Assembly: GCA_964247055.1 (NCBI GenBank)
Contig: OZ176052.1
Coordinates: 2,666,001 to 2,730,000, forward strand
From: Paragordius varius
Taxonomy: Eukaryota; Nematomorpha
Direction: 5' to 3'
DNA length: 64,000 bases
The notes beneath the pieces are model-generated. The model did no database searches. It was not told where the DNA came from and saw nothing but the letters and a program-made list of their open reading frames with translations. Within the stretch, counting starts at the first letter, position 1. Each line of letters begins with the position of its first letter. A program made the translations under genes and the position numbers. Shown here piece after piece: positions 1 to 11,570 of this stretch.

Positions 1-139
1 ATGATTTGAGAATCAAATTCGCATTTTGCTCAGTGTTAAATTTAGTCGTAACATATTTTATATAACCTTAAAATCTATAACACCCTAATTTGTAATTAAA
101 TACAAATTTAAAGCTTTTTAGACACCCAAAAAAATACAT

Positions 140-1096
140 TTAGGCAGGAATCAAAGATGCTTGTACATCATTTACGTTCCTGGAAGTATCAACATACACA
201 TTTGGATAATTGGCGTTTAACGAACCAGGATTACCATGGGGTACTATACCGAATATAGAAGGTACCAAACTATACAGCTTTATAAGATCAAGGAAAATAA
301 AAATGACATTTTTCAAGGCGAAAGCTGTTACATGATAATGATGACGGATTTTAACCCAAATCCAAATTCTGAGTATGAGGTATGGTACATTTAACATAAA
401 TAGGTTAGATAATGTATGTATTAGCTCAATTAACAACAATGTTTTCCCGTGACGCATGCATAGTTCATTGGTTTGATGTAAAAGCAAGTTGAGATGCAAG
501 ATGGAGAAATAGGGAAAAATAAAATTGATGCAAGCTAATGTAATGATCCCTGTCCTAATTGATTGTGGTAAAAAATGATCAGGATCTTCAACATTAAACG
601 TTTCCCTTAAAAACAAAATGGATAGAATTAATGTGCTATCTAAAACGTTGAACGGTACAGTAAAAACTATTGAACGAATTTCACCGTTATAATCATCATT
701 TCTGGCAAATATGTTTCGAATGACCAAGAATATAAATATTAGTGCTGAAATTCCAATTATTAGTTTTAAAGCTGTGGTGCCAAAATATTGATCTTCGGTC
801 AATGACGGGGCAATCCATTTAAAAATAAAACCCAAACGTATCATTAAAAAAACTGAGTAGAAAAGCCAAAAGGTGACATCCCATGCAAATAAAATTTTGA
901 TCCAACAGTTTTGGGTGGATTTAAACAAACGATTAAATAAATACGTTGTAATTAAAACTATAATCAAAAATGTGTCCATCCATGAAAACAGAAAAAACTT
1001 TGTTTTCGAATACCGATAAATATAATAGTTTAATAAACTTCCCTGAACTATCGTTAATATGATAGCCAACAATAAAAAAATATAAAAAGATATCAT
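140..1096 (-). CDS. TMEM121: TMEM121-like multipass membrane protein
   Basis: An uninterrupted 318-codon frame runs from an ATG at 1094-1096 to TAA at 140-142, almost the length of human TMEM121 (about 319 residues). It is rich in hydrophobic segments, with roughly six to eight membrane spans near residues 1-25, 38-55, 70-95, 107-127, 145-165, 180-205 and 220-290. Three stretches line up with TMEM121/'hole' proteins as I recall them: LFYSVFLMIRLGFIF, a VLDSTLILS block matching the conserved LDLLD region, and VTAFALKNVIFIFLDLIKLY near the C-terminus, matching the VSAIFVGKNVV block. The hydrophilic tail (about 290-318) would be cytosolic. No intron is needed. The molecular function of the family is poorly defined. 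Recognition is by remembered sequence pattern, not by search. Confidence 0.75.
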   Translation of the reverse strand: MISFYIFLLLAIILTIVQGSLLNYYIYRYSKTKFFLFSWMDTFLIIVLITTYLFNRLFKSTQNCWIKILFAWDVTFWLFYSVFLMIRLGFIFKWIAPSLTEDQYFGTTALKLIIGISALIFIFLVIRNIFARNDDYNGEIRSIVFTVPFNVLDSTLILSILFLRETFNVEDPDHFLPQSIRTGIITLACINFIFPYFSILHLNLLLHQTNELCMRHGKTLLLIELIHTLSNLFMLNVPYLILRIWIWVKIRHHYHVTAFALKNVIFIFLDLIKLYSLVPSIFGIVPHGNPGSLNANYPNVYVDTSRNVNDVQASLIPA

Positions 1097-1171
1097 CCTT
1101 TAAATATTTTTAAAATTATATTGATGCGACATATGAAAGGGGCTTTTTTTATTTCACTCATAAAAACTGAT

Positions 1172-1286
1172 ATTATACCATTTTTAATTTAAATTCACCT
1201 TATAAAGAAATAAATTGTGTTTTCAGTAACTCATAAATATGAAATATATCTCTATGGCTTGGTTTATCATTTTTTCATTATTGTAT
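1172..1286. repeat. Partial copy of the TATACC foldback MITE
   Basis: The stretch starts with TATACCATTT followed by an AAATTCACC-type motif, and continues with a block (ATGAAATATATCT) also found in the complete copy at 20194-20504. It is cut short where a TTAA-type MITE begins. Confidence 0.5.
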
Positions 1287-2464
1287 TACACTTCGATGTT
1301 AATTGGAGAATCTAAATATCCCAGGCTACATTTTAAATGATATTTTTAATAAACTACAAAAAACTCCAATTTAGATTTATGCTTCCTAATAAATATTATA
1401 TAAATAAGCCCAATATTCAAATAAAATTCAATTTTAAAATTTTTTTATATCAAACCACTTCGATGCCATTTTTATTTTAAAACATTTTTGCAAATTATTG
1501 TGTTGAGTTTAAAAAAATCAAAGCTAGTTTTTATTTAACACTTGGATACAACACATTCATTTTAATCCTCCGATTCAAATTGGGGTTGGATACCCCAGGC
1601 CTATTTAAAATTAAATTCTTTAAAAAATATGAAAGGAATCGAAACCATGGCAGAATTTTGCACTTATATGACATTAATAAAGCGAAATATACAAAAAAAT
1701 TCAAATACTTGATATTACATATTTTAGGCTAAAACCAAAAGGTAAAAATTTAGTTAACGTGACATGTGTGCAATGATAAATTGAAAATACGAAATAAACC
1801 GCTTATCCTATTTTTATCAATGTTAGATGTAATTTAAATATAAAATTAGCTTTAATGTTACCCTAAATTAGATGGAGATGATATTTTAAAATTTTGTAAA
1901 ATAAAAATGGCGGCGAAATAGTTTGATATGGAACTTTTTATTCAAAACAAAATTTTCTTTGGATATTTTGGCTAATTTATATAATTTTTATTAGGATAGA
2001 AGTATAAATTTAAATTGGAACGGTTTTCTTCAATAGTTTTTTAAAATATCTGTTTAAAATTAGCTTGGGCTATTTAGATGCCCCAATTTGAATCGAAGTG
2101 TTAAATCACTAACATTGATAAAAACAGAAAAAGTGGTTATTATGTAAAAATTTAGCTAATGCCCACATTCAGGTTGATTACCTTTGGATTCTACCTTGAA
2201 ATAAGTAATATTAAGTATTTTTGAATAAATTTTTTATAATAATGTACATTAATGTTATATAAGGCCAAACATTTGCCATGCGATGATAGGCCTGGGGTAT
2301 CCAACTACCAATTCGAATCGAAGAATTGAAACATGTGTTGTATCCAATTCATTTTAGTCCTTCGAAAGCATAATATTAAATTGAAATTGTTTCTTTCACT
2401 TGTTATATAAAAAACTTAAATATTGTTGGATATTTAGATACCCCTAATCGGATCGAAGTGTCAA
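1287..2464. repeat. Nested TTAA-flanked MITEs with hairpin ends
   Basis: An older element begins near 1287 (ACACTTCGATG) and resumes after an inserted younger copy, ending near 2355 with TGTGTTGTATCC. The inserted copy runs 1539-2100, from CACTTGGATACAACACA to AATCGAAGTG, with TTAA on both sides (1535-1538 and 2101-2104). The joined host sequence matches the uninterrupted copy near 33360, so the TTAA duplication and both ends are fixed by the nesting. Each end carries a GGGGTAT/ATACCCC palindrome. A further decayed end lies at 2345-2464. No protein is encoded. A TTAA duplication is typical of piggyBac-mobilised elements, but these tips are not the usual CCCT. Confidence 0.7.
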
Positions 2465-2804
2465 ATTAACTTTCATTTTTATAAAGTAATATAGGTAAAT
2501 TTAATTTCAAAAAATACCTAAATTATTTTAGGGTCAATTATCCTTCAAAAATCAAAATATATAGTTTCCTAAATATGGGTATACTTAAAAAGAATTTGTT
2601 CCGAAAATTTTAGTGAAATTATGTACACTGCTGCACAAAAAATTGCCGGATAAAATATATATAATCTGATAGAGTCATGTATCAGGATCTTCAGGGTACT
2701 TTTAGTTTTGGCCCTTACCAATGATTTAAACGTTGTTTCCACTTTTGTGGTGAGTGGACGATATAAAAAAAATGGCAAAATTGCATATTTTTTTAGTTGA
2801 TTTA

Positions 2805-3288
2805 TTTTGGTACTTGGTTAGGGGCTTCATTCCAAAAAATATATCTTACATATAAAAAGCAAAACAATATTTTTAAAAAATTTAATTTTTAGATGTGGGT
2901 AAGTCCTTAATTTTGTTCTTCTAAAATGAGCTAATCTACTTAAAATAAACACAAAAATGCAGGAGTTATGCGATAAAAATTATAAGCTAAATTTATATCA
3001 ACTAAAAATTTTTTTAAAAAAGCATACTTTTTTAACTTAAATTTTTACTCAAATTTGGTTGAAGCGTGCTTCAAACTATTTTTAACATGATGGAAACCGT
3101 ATAAAAACGCTTTAATACATTATAAAAACACTTTTTCTATGGAATTCGATGGCGCTAAACATGATTGAAATATTGGTTTGTCTTCAAATTAATGTGAAAT
3201 AAAAAGTTTTTTAAAAATGCATCAAAATGTTTGGCAACGAACATTTGAATTAAATTCTGAAGCGAAAGAAATGTATACTATAATATAT
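2805..3288. repeat. Left arm of a palindromic repeat split by the LTR element
   Basis: Blocks here (ACATATAAAAAGCAAAACAA, TTCTTCTAAAATG, AAATAAACACAAAAATGC) recur in inverted order and orientation at about 6985-7290 on the far side of the LTR element. Looser copies are visible near 32240, 34660 and 55430. The LTR element therefore probably inserted into a repeat with long inverted arms. Confidence 0.55.
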
Positions 3289-6058
3289 TGTGGAATTGCA
3301 AATAATAATGTTCATTGAAAATTTCGTGATATTTATACTTTTTAATTTTAACATGCATGTGCGTCACAATTGTAAGAATATTTTTATTCTATGAATATTA
3401 ATATGAGAATTCCACGAATAATGACGCACGAACATAAACGCCAAACGCGATTAATATAATAATAATATCATGTAAAATAAAAATACAATGATGCAATGTT
3501 GTAATATCAATTACATATTATTCTATCCATCCTCTAAAAAACGCTTAGGAGGTTTGCGGACTCGATCTGGATAACGCCTGGGAGCCTCACTCTGCTCACC
3601 ATCTGGATCGGCATATTTCCTCATCTCTTTCCCATCTTCATCCTTCACTTTGTACGATAACGGCCCCGTTCTTACTTTAACCGTTCCCGGTGGCCATCCT
3701 TTCGTTATCGAATTCTTTATGAATATTGGCTGTAAAGGTGTGAACTCTCTTAAGGGTATTGGTGGTGTACTTTCTTTAAGCGCTTCTTTATCTTGCAACC
3801 AAACGGTGTGTTGATGTTCCTCTTCAAAAACAACGATGCGGGAGTTGTCTTAATTTCATTATACCATGAGTTTCGATAGGCCAATAATACATTGTTTAAA
3901 GCCTCTTGACTCTTTACGCCAGTCATCATCGTAGAACATAATCTTGATTTCAACGCGTAAATCACTGTTTCCACCAAACCATTCGTCCTTGGTGATAGGG
4001 AGCATACGTCACATGATAAATATTCCAGTTTGTCATCTTTTCCCGAAAATTAAACGATATGAAATAAGTATCATTATCAGATAGAAAACCATAAGAGGAA
4101 AACCATTTTTTCAATCGTTGCAAAATCACATCAGATGTAATACTGCTAAGTATCTCCACCTCCACCCATCTTGAGAACGCGCCAATTAAAACCAACCATT
4201 ATTTAACACACATGGGACCCGCGATGTCCACATAAAGTCTTTCCCATATTCCTACATTGAAGTTCCATATATATACCGGATTCACAGCAATGTTCGCCCT
4301 GTTCCTCTGACAACACTGACAGCCGTGTACTAACTTTTGATTGTCCTTATCCATTCCGGGCCAAAACACCAACGACTTCGCTGTGTTTTTCATTGCAACG
4401 ATCCCCGGATGTCCAACACTAAACCAAGCCAAAATTCGTTTTCGCGCAGTTGTTGGGATAACTAACCGATCACCAACATATAAAAAACATCAGCTTGTTT
4501 GAGATCATTTCTCACGGCTTTGAATGTGGCTAATTTCGATGTTGACTTATCATTATTTAAATGCCATACGTCGTTTAAACAGTTTATTCTCCAAACAATC
4601 TTATTTGGGTTTTATTTATTTAAATCCATTCCTTTTTGGATCCTGTTAGTGCATGTAGATTACTAACTTTGACATGTAAGCCAGGAATAAAACGTTCATA
4701 AAAATTGAGCAATCCCAAAAACGATCTTAACTCAGTTTTATTGGTAGGTGTCGCACATTTCGTAATGGCGTCAATTTTATATGGTACAGGACGAATTCCT
4801 TGTTTTGATAGCTCAAAACCCAGGAATTTAATATTGTCCTGATAAAGTTTCAGTTTATCTTTCCTTAACGTAAAACCGAATTTTTACCTTGTTAGGGTCT
4901 TGTTAAGGTTTCTATCATGTTCATCTTTCGTATTACCAACAATCAATAGATCGTCCAGGTAAGCCATTGTGCCCCTACAATCTTTGAGTACCTCATCCAT
5001 TATTCTCTGGAAAAACATGGGGATACCTTCAATCCAAATGGTAGACGATTAAAATGAAAATATCCCATCAGGGTAGTAATTACCAAATATTTTTTGCTCT
5101 CCTCATCCATCGGATTGAAGGTAAGCGTCCTTTAAATCAATGGACGAGAACCATGTGGATCCCGCACATTTGGACGCGATCGTGTCAAATGTCGGGATAA
5201 AATATGTTCTCCATCAAAGAATTAATTGTAACCAGGAAATCAGCGCACATTCTAATTTCCCCATTAGTTTTCACGACGTTAACCGTGGGAGTCGCCCATT
5301 CCACATGGTGTTGTCTAGGATCAACGGGACTCACTGTCCCCAGGTCCATCAGTCTCTGCATTTCCATCTCTACTTTACTCTGTAGTGCCAATGGAATTCG
5401 CCGTGGAGCGCAGACTTTTGGTATTGCATCTGATCGAACATACAATTTAACAGGATCACCGTTGTAACAACCCAATTCCCCGTTAAAGACTTTTGGAAAC
5501 CGCTTGAATACATCATCATGATCATCATTATTATTAGATGTTATTTGATTAACTTTCACGTTATCCGGTAAGATCATACCACAACCAATGATCCAAGGCA
5601 GCCCAAATATCGGAGATAGCTCTTCTTCCGTCACAAAACATTCTAATTTCTTAGTAATGTTTCCCATTGTTACATTGATAACTTTTTTCCCAAGAGCTTG
5701 ATTGGGTTGTTTCCGTAGGAAGTTAATCTGGGAGCACATTTTAGCAACGGTGCTACCACCGCTTCCAGACATTATTATATCAGAAAAGCAGCAGCTCCAG
5801 TATCAAAAACCATACTGACAGCTTGGCCATTAATCGTAGCGCAAATGTTCGCTTGTGTGCCTCATTTATTATAATTAGCGTTTATATTATCACTATATCG
5901 TTTTTTATGGTGACACATTGCCTAAACTTGATTTTTTTATTAATATTGTGGCATATTTTTCCTAACGCGGGACATTGTTTTGGTATATGCGATTTACCAC
6001 ATTTGCCACATCTCCGCTTCCATTTATTATTATTATTGCCATCAGTTTTTATGTTCCA

Positions 6059-6089
<31 letters not shown>

Positions 6090-6940
6090 ATTATTATTAT
6101 CATTCGACCGATTCTTTTAAATTTATAGGATACTGCTTGACGACACATGGGAAGCAATATCGGCCCTTGCAAGTTCCTGAGCCAAGGCCATGTCGACAAT
6201 GGTGGTTAATGACACCGCCTTCCCATCACATCGCATCAGGGAATCGGGAATAAAGATCCACTTCCAATGATTGAATGTTTAATCCAGCCACAAAACTGTC
6301 TCTAATTCTCTCCTCCACCTCTGTTTGAAAAGCCTTTTCTGCCACACTCTTGATTCTTTGCAAAAATTCCGTGAATGTTTCTCCATCATTTCTCCGCAAA
6401 CGAGCAAACTCAAACCTTGCAGCGAAGACAGACTTGGGTGAGAAAAGTTTAGGACTAATGTCATGAATTATGGATCAAGGAGCATCATCAATATCTGGAA
6501 AAATCATTGTTTCGATCTTATTAATTGTTTTAAGACCAGCTTCAGCCAAAAACAGTACTTTGATATTATCATCATTAATATCAACATTTTTGGAGATCAT
6601 AACCCTTTTGACATATCTGATGTGGGTGGCAAAATCATAAGTGTCATCGTATCCTTCAATTGAAATTTTCTCCATCCTCGTCGCCAAATAAAATATATTG
6701 TCGAATTACAAATAGTAATGTTAATTTATTAAAATTTCATGATATTTATACTTTTTAGTTATAATTTTAACATGCATGTGCGTCACAATTGTAAGAATAT
6801 GTGTTTTATTCTACGAATATTTATATGAGAATTCCACGAAAAAGGACGCACGAACATAAATGCCAAACGCGATTAATATAATAATAATAATATCATGTAA
6901 GATGAAAAAACAACGATGCAATGTTGTAATATCAACTACA
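3289..6940 (-). mobile_element. Fossil Ty3/gypsy-type LTR retrotransposon
   Basis: Two direct repeats of about 230-240 bp, 3289-3515 and 6699-6940, share TG...CA ends and long identical stretches (for example ATGCATGTGCGTCACAATTG) with visible divergence. They are the LTRs. Between them, on the minus strand, lie a gag-like part (about 6279-6690), a protease/reverse transcriptase part (about 5185-5770, of Ty3/gypsy type) with further RT sequence to about 4600, and an integrase part (about 3750-4430) with an H2C2 zinc-binding region. The element is broken in many places and looks moderately old from the LTR differences. A short ATT microsatellite lies inside (about 6057-6105). A clear target duplication was not found. 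Confidence 0.85.
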
Positions 6941-7290
6941 TATCATTTAGCTTATCGAATTATATAGAAAAGTGTTTTTATACTATCTTAAACCATTTCG
7001 ATTATAATTCAAAATAGTAGTAATTAACAAAATTTGGCTAAGAATTAAATTTTTGAAAAAAAAATTTAGTTGATATCAAAATTTTGTATATGTTTAATTT
7101 TTTATTCCCGGCATTTTTGTGTTTATTTTGAGAGAACTAGCCCATTTTAGAAGAACCTAAAAATTTGAAATTTTTGGAGCCCATATCTAAAAATTAATTA
7201 TTGTTTTGCTTTTTATATGTAATTTATATTATATTTTAATAATATTTTTTGGTACGAAGCCTTTAGCTTTCATCAAAAAAAAATTCTTTA
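6941..7290. repeat. Right arm of the palindromic repeat
   Basis: This is the inverted counterpart of 2805-3288, with the same AAAATAAACACAAAAATGC and AAAAGCAAAACAA blocks read on the opposite strand. From 7291 to 7602 I see no gene or defined element, only AT-rich sequence. Confidence 0.5.
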
Positions 7291-7602
7291 AATATATATC
7301 CGTAAATTTTGTGATTTTCTCATATGGTCCTTTTGCCATGAAAGCGTAAATTACTTTAATAATCACTCGTTAGATACAAAACAAAATGCAATAGCTAATT
7401 GGTTACATTTTTAAAATTTAATTAAAAATAATGAAATATAGTTAAAAAAATTTGCCGAAAGTCCACATGCTAGAAAATCAGTAGTAAACCTTTTTTAATA
7501 AATTAAATATAGCCGAGGGTGACTGAGGCGTAATTACCCGGCCAGCCTGATGCGTGTGTTTTTAAATTGTATTAAAGATTAAAGGCGATTGAGACTTGTA
7601 CC

Positions 7603-8299
7603 TAGGGTTGTGCTGACCAAGTCATGATCCGGTCAATTGACCGGGTCATTACCAGGTCAGTGAATATTTATTTTTTGACCCTGGTCATTTAAAGAAACAG
7701 CTGTTTTTTGAAAACCGGTAAATTATTTTTGGAAGAGAGATAGTAAGATTTTATTGTTTTTATATTTAAAAAATATAAATTAAATATTTAAAAATGCTTA
7801 AATAACAATATATTAAAAATTGTTAAACATGCATCCTTATAACATTAGCACATATCTAGTTTCGAAAAACAAAACAATCAAGCACTTTGCAAAATATGCA
7901 ATTATTCCTTATATGTGAACCAATAAAATGAATAAACATTTAGTTGGATATTTCAATGATGAAAGAAAGTTTCAACAAACTAGGTAAAATTTGTTTTAAA
8001 TATCCAGCATTAAAATCTATGTATTTGAAGATTCAGAATGCCTTAAACATGTGCAAAATTTATCTAAATACAAAATTCTTGATTAAACTCGATTGTAAAT
8101 ATTTGTAAATAATAAATTACAACTTTTAAGAAAAAACATGACATTATTTTAGTGAAACGCAAGTGTCGTTCGAACATTATTTTCAAAATTCAATATCGCA
8201 TGATTACTTAGGTAAAAAGTGATCATGACCGTGGTCATGACAATGGTCTACTGGGTCAGACCGGAATTTTTTGAAAAAGCAGTCGAATGCACAACACTT
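7603..8299. mobile_element. hAT-type MITE with perfect 8-bp target duplication
   Basis: The ends are TAGGGTTGTGC (left) and GCACAACACTT (right), inverted repeats matching at 9 of 11 positions. CTTGTACC flanks the element on both sides (7595-7602 and 8300-8307). Subterminal GGTCA/TGACC motifs repeat near both ends (CCGGTCAATTGACCGGG; CATGACCGTGGTCATGA). There is no transposase, so it is non-autonomous. Sequence 8300-8811 shows no recognisable feature. Confidence 0.85.
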
Positions 8300-8811
8300 C
8301 TTGTACCCACTCAAAATTAGTATTTGAATTTATTCTTTTACAAAGGCTCGCTTTTTTGAATTTGTCAATCTGCTTAGCATCACCTATATCAAAGGATTTT
8401 TATTTCGGTTTCCAGCGGTGATATATTTTTAAATCTGCCTCTTAGTTCACCGTTTCCCCCTGAAAATTGGGTTATGCACAAATTTCGAAGCTATTTTTCT
8501 AAAAAAACGATTTAGCTCATTTTAATTAAAAGGTGTAATTTTTGTCTTTCGCTATATTTTTCCTTATAAAAACATAATGGTAAACATAAAAAACACGTCA
8601 CTAATAATGGTGTCAATTAAGCATCGAAACGTAGGACGAGTTTTCGTTGCTGGGTTTTTATAAATTGAAGATATTATTGATATAATAAAATATATTTATT
8701 AAATCTTCAAAACAAATATAGCCTTTTTGTCCTTCGATTCAAATTAAGATATATGATGAACCATGCCTGTTCGAAAAAACTATTATAAATGAAATAAGAT
8801 ATTAGACTTAA

Positions 8812-10281
8812 TCTCGTGCTGCTACGCAGCCCTAGTAAGTCCTTCGGACTTCTGGGGGAGCTATTTGAAAAAAGGGATCAATAAAATGATCCATATATGT
8901 GGATTATTTCGAAACATTATTTAATAGCTATGATCTCATTGGATTTTCTAAACGGTGCATTCATGCTTATATATTGTTTACTGGTGTAAAGGCCCCAAAA
9001 TGACGGCTAACGGAAAAAACCGCCATACTATAATGTTTACCCTTTTATGTATTATTTAAAGCCTTTATTGAACTCATATGGCTTAAGTCTTTTGAAAATT
9101 AGCTCCAAAGCCACGCCATTTTTGTATGGCGTCTCAGTTTGGTAGACCCCTACCCACAGACCTATATGTAAAAAGCGCTACGTTAAATTTTTTACCTTAA
9201 TAGGGAAAATATTTGGAATCATCTTTGAGACCAATGTCTCATGGGTTATTCGAAATAATACCTCAACACTAAATGATGGTTATATGATGGCGTATTTTTA
9301 GGGCATAAAAGCCCCAAATTAACGGCTAATTAAAAAGGGCCTGACCTTAATTTTTACCTAGTTACGGGTACTATTTCGAACTTTAAATGAATTCTTATGA
9401 CATAGGTTTTCTTTAAATTAGTTCCAAAACAACGCAATTTCGATTTAGTGGCCCAGTTTTTGGCGGGTAGCTTCTTACCCAGAGGCTGATACAAAAAAGC
9501 ACTTGATTAAAATTTTTGCCTATTTACGGAGAATACCCGGAATCATGATTGATTCCATATGCTCTCTGTTTTTAGGAAAATTGCCTCAAAATTAAAAAAT
9601 CGTTTTATGGTGGCGCATTTCTCAGCGCGTGAAGGGCCTAATTAACGCCTAATTTTAAAAACCGCACGATCTAAATTTTACCCTTGTTGCGGGTAATACT
9701 TTAAGCAGCTATTGAACTCATATGACCTGATAGGTTTTCTGAAATTTAGCCCCAAAAGCACGCTATTTTGATATGACGGATCAGTTTTTAGCGGGTAGCT
9801 CCTTACCCAGCAGCCATCATCAAAGAAACGCTTGACTAAAGTTTTTGCCTTTTAACAGGGAGTACCTGGAATCCTTACCTTTGCGGACTCATACCTTGGG
9901 CGAAAAATAGATTCAAAAAATTATTTTTGATTAATTTTTTGAAAAAATGGCATTTTACGGGAGGATCGGGAAAAAAGAGGGCCTAAATTAAAAAAGCGAG
10001 CTGACTATGTTCGGCGCAATCGAAAATAAGTTAAAAAAACATATTTGAAATCGAATGGTACGTTTTCGGGAAAATTGTCTCAAAGACACGTGTGGACTTC
10101 TGTTTTCAAAAAAAACCGTTTTTTACACGGGTGGGCCCGAACTGGGGGCCAAATTTAAAAAAAAGATCGAAGCTATTGTCGGGGCATTCATTAATGATTA
10201 TATTTTTTCGATATTTGGCTACCGGTTTTCCCGAAACAGATCACAAAAAGCCACCACTTTCCATTTTTAATAATATATAGA
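8812..10281. mobile_element. Hairpin-ended repeat with internal tandem units (Helentron-like?)
   Basis: The left end carries a decayed hairpin followed by a clean GAAGTCC-type hairpin (AAGTCC, loop TTC, GGACTT). In the better copy at 45421 the first hairpin is a perfect 10-bp stem (CTCGTGCTGC / GCAGCACGAG, loop TAC). Both copies share a left border TCTCGTGCTG and a right border ending ATATATAGATTT. The middle holds about three to four units of ~317 bp. Terminal hairpins, lack of a clear target duplication and internal tandem units resemble Helentron/HINE (DINE-1-like) non-autonomous elements. That family label is inference. The short frames near 10055-10280 do not keep one frame between copies, so I do not call them genes. 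Confidence 0.6.
8985..9990. repeat. Tandem array of ~317-bp units
   Basis: The motif GCCCCAAAWTRACGGCTAA recurs near 8993 and 9311, with a weaker GGGCCTAATTAACGCCTAA near 9627 and GAGGGCCTAAATT near 9978. Within each unit the same order of blocks appears: a GGGTA...TTACCC box, a GCCTTTT-like run, then GGAATC. The array lies inside the hairpin-ended element. Confidence 0.65.
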
Positions 10282-10758
10282 TTTAGTGTTAAATTATATT
10301 GACCTTTATAGTATTATTCTAAAATATAATTAATAATATAAAAGGGTTTAATACAACTGAAAATACTTTTTTTGGCGCGAAAATCATATAATTTTCATAT
10401 ATACAAAAACATATTTAGAAGCTTATTTGATTTAGATAGTTTTATGTAATCATTTTTAAGGTGCTGCGGTAATCAACTACCTTAATTTTGTCGAGATAAT
10501 ACACATATATAATTAGTGTATAAAATTTTTTTAATGATTATTCATTTGAACCTTACGGGTCATAAGTAGCTTGTTTCCAATATGGTAATCCATATCGAAA
10601 AATTGAAAATTTAGCGGATACAATTATAATAATTTTTTGGTAATAAATACTTCATTCCAATAAATTTTGTTACTATATATTTTTACAAAACAATACGATG
10701 CAATGTGATTTATTGAATATGTAGAAAATCAATTTAACATCATAATAAATTTGTTAAA

Positions 10759-10925
10759 TTAAGGACTGTAAAATATGGGATTATAATCAGTTTCAACAAA
10801 AACTTTAATGACAGAATTTGCATCGCATACGAAATTGTTTTGGTGTGCCTCACATTGTTTAGAGAAAAATATGGTCACCTCTTCAATGTTATACATCTCA
10901 GGGTTAATCCATGTGGTATTTATTT
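10759..10925 (-). CDS. Isolated coding exon, secreted beta-sandwich-like
   Basis: After a good 3' splice site (CACCTAG) with two leading bases, 54 codons stay open to TAA at 10759-10761. The composition (Cys, Trp, Pro, Asp/Glu-rich) is unlike the surrounding AT noise. It contains TTWINPEMYNIEEVTIFF, then two cysteines spaced about 11 residues apart and VIKVFVETDYNP. The TxW...E-hydrophobic...C...C...VFVETD pattern loosely recalls the Eph-receptor ligand-binding domain (TNWVYRG...IFIELKFTVRDC...CKETFNLYY.ESD), but this is a weak resemblance. No neighbouring exon with matching phase was found. The rest of 10282-11570 shows nothing else I can defend. Confidence 0.45.
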
Positions 10926-11570
10926 CTAGGTGATATATTTTTTTTCAAAAAAAATTATATATTATTATATTTATACCAAATTTACAATGAAAATAATTTG
11001 ATGCCAGTCATAAAATAATAATAATAATTATAGATATGGTAGCTTTTGAAGGCAATCAATTAATTGATTGAATAATATTAAAAGTATGTTTTTAAGCAAA
11101 ATTTGATTGCAAAATTTTATAAATTAAATTTATTTTTCACTAAAATCATATGATATTTCTCAAAGTTTTTGTATTATTGTTTTCAAAAGCCATCGTCAGG
11201 GTCATTAATGACGTAATTTCATAGCCGGCCAGAACTAACCTATTAAAGGTGTGCCCTATGTGTTAAATCAGTGCGAAAACAAATATAAATCTTAGACACC
11301 ATTATTATTATCAAGCTAACTTCTATTTCGAAAATTTTTTGACTAATAAGGCCATATTTCCACATTTGGCCAAAATCAGAAAATGGCGTTCTCGGGTGAT
11401 GATATTTCGTGCTAAAAAATTTTTCATTTTACAATAACAACAATAAAATTGAGCTGACCATTTTTTATGCAAATATTATTCTATACAATCTGCTTCATGC
11501 GGTTTTCTGATTTGGAACAGATATGAAATATGGCCATCTAGGGAAAATATATTAAGGTTTTTATTATGTA

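Noticed and set aside
5823-6253. Frames with poly-Ile or poly-Tyr runs
   Set aside because: These are translations of an ATT microsatellite inside the fossil LTR element.
10055-10280. Short frames shared with 46206-46488
   Set aside because: The similarity reflects copies of one repeat; the reading frame is not kept between copies.
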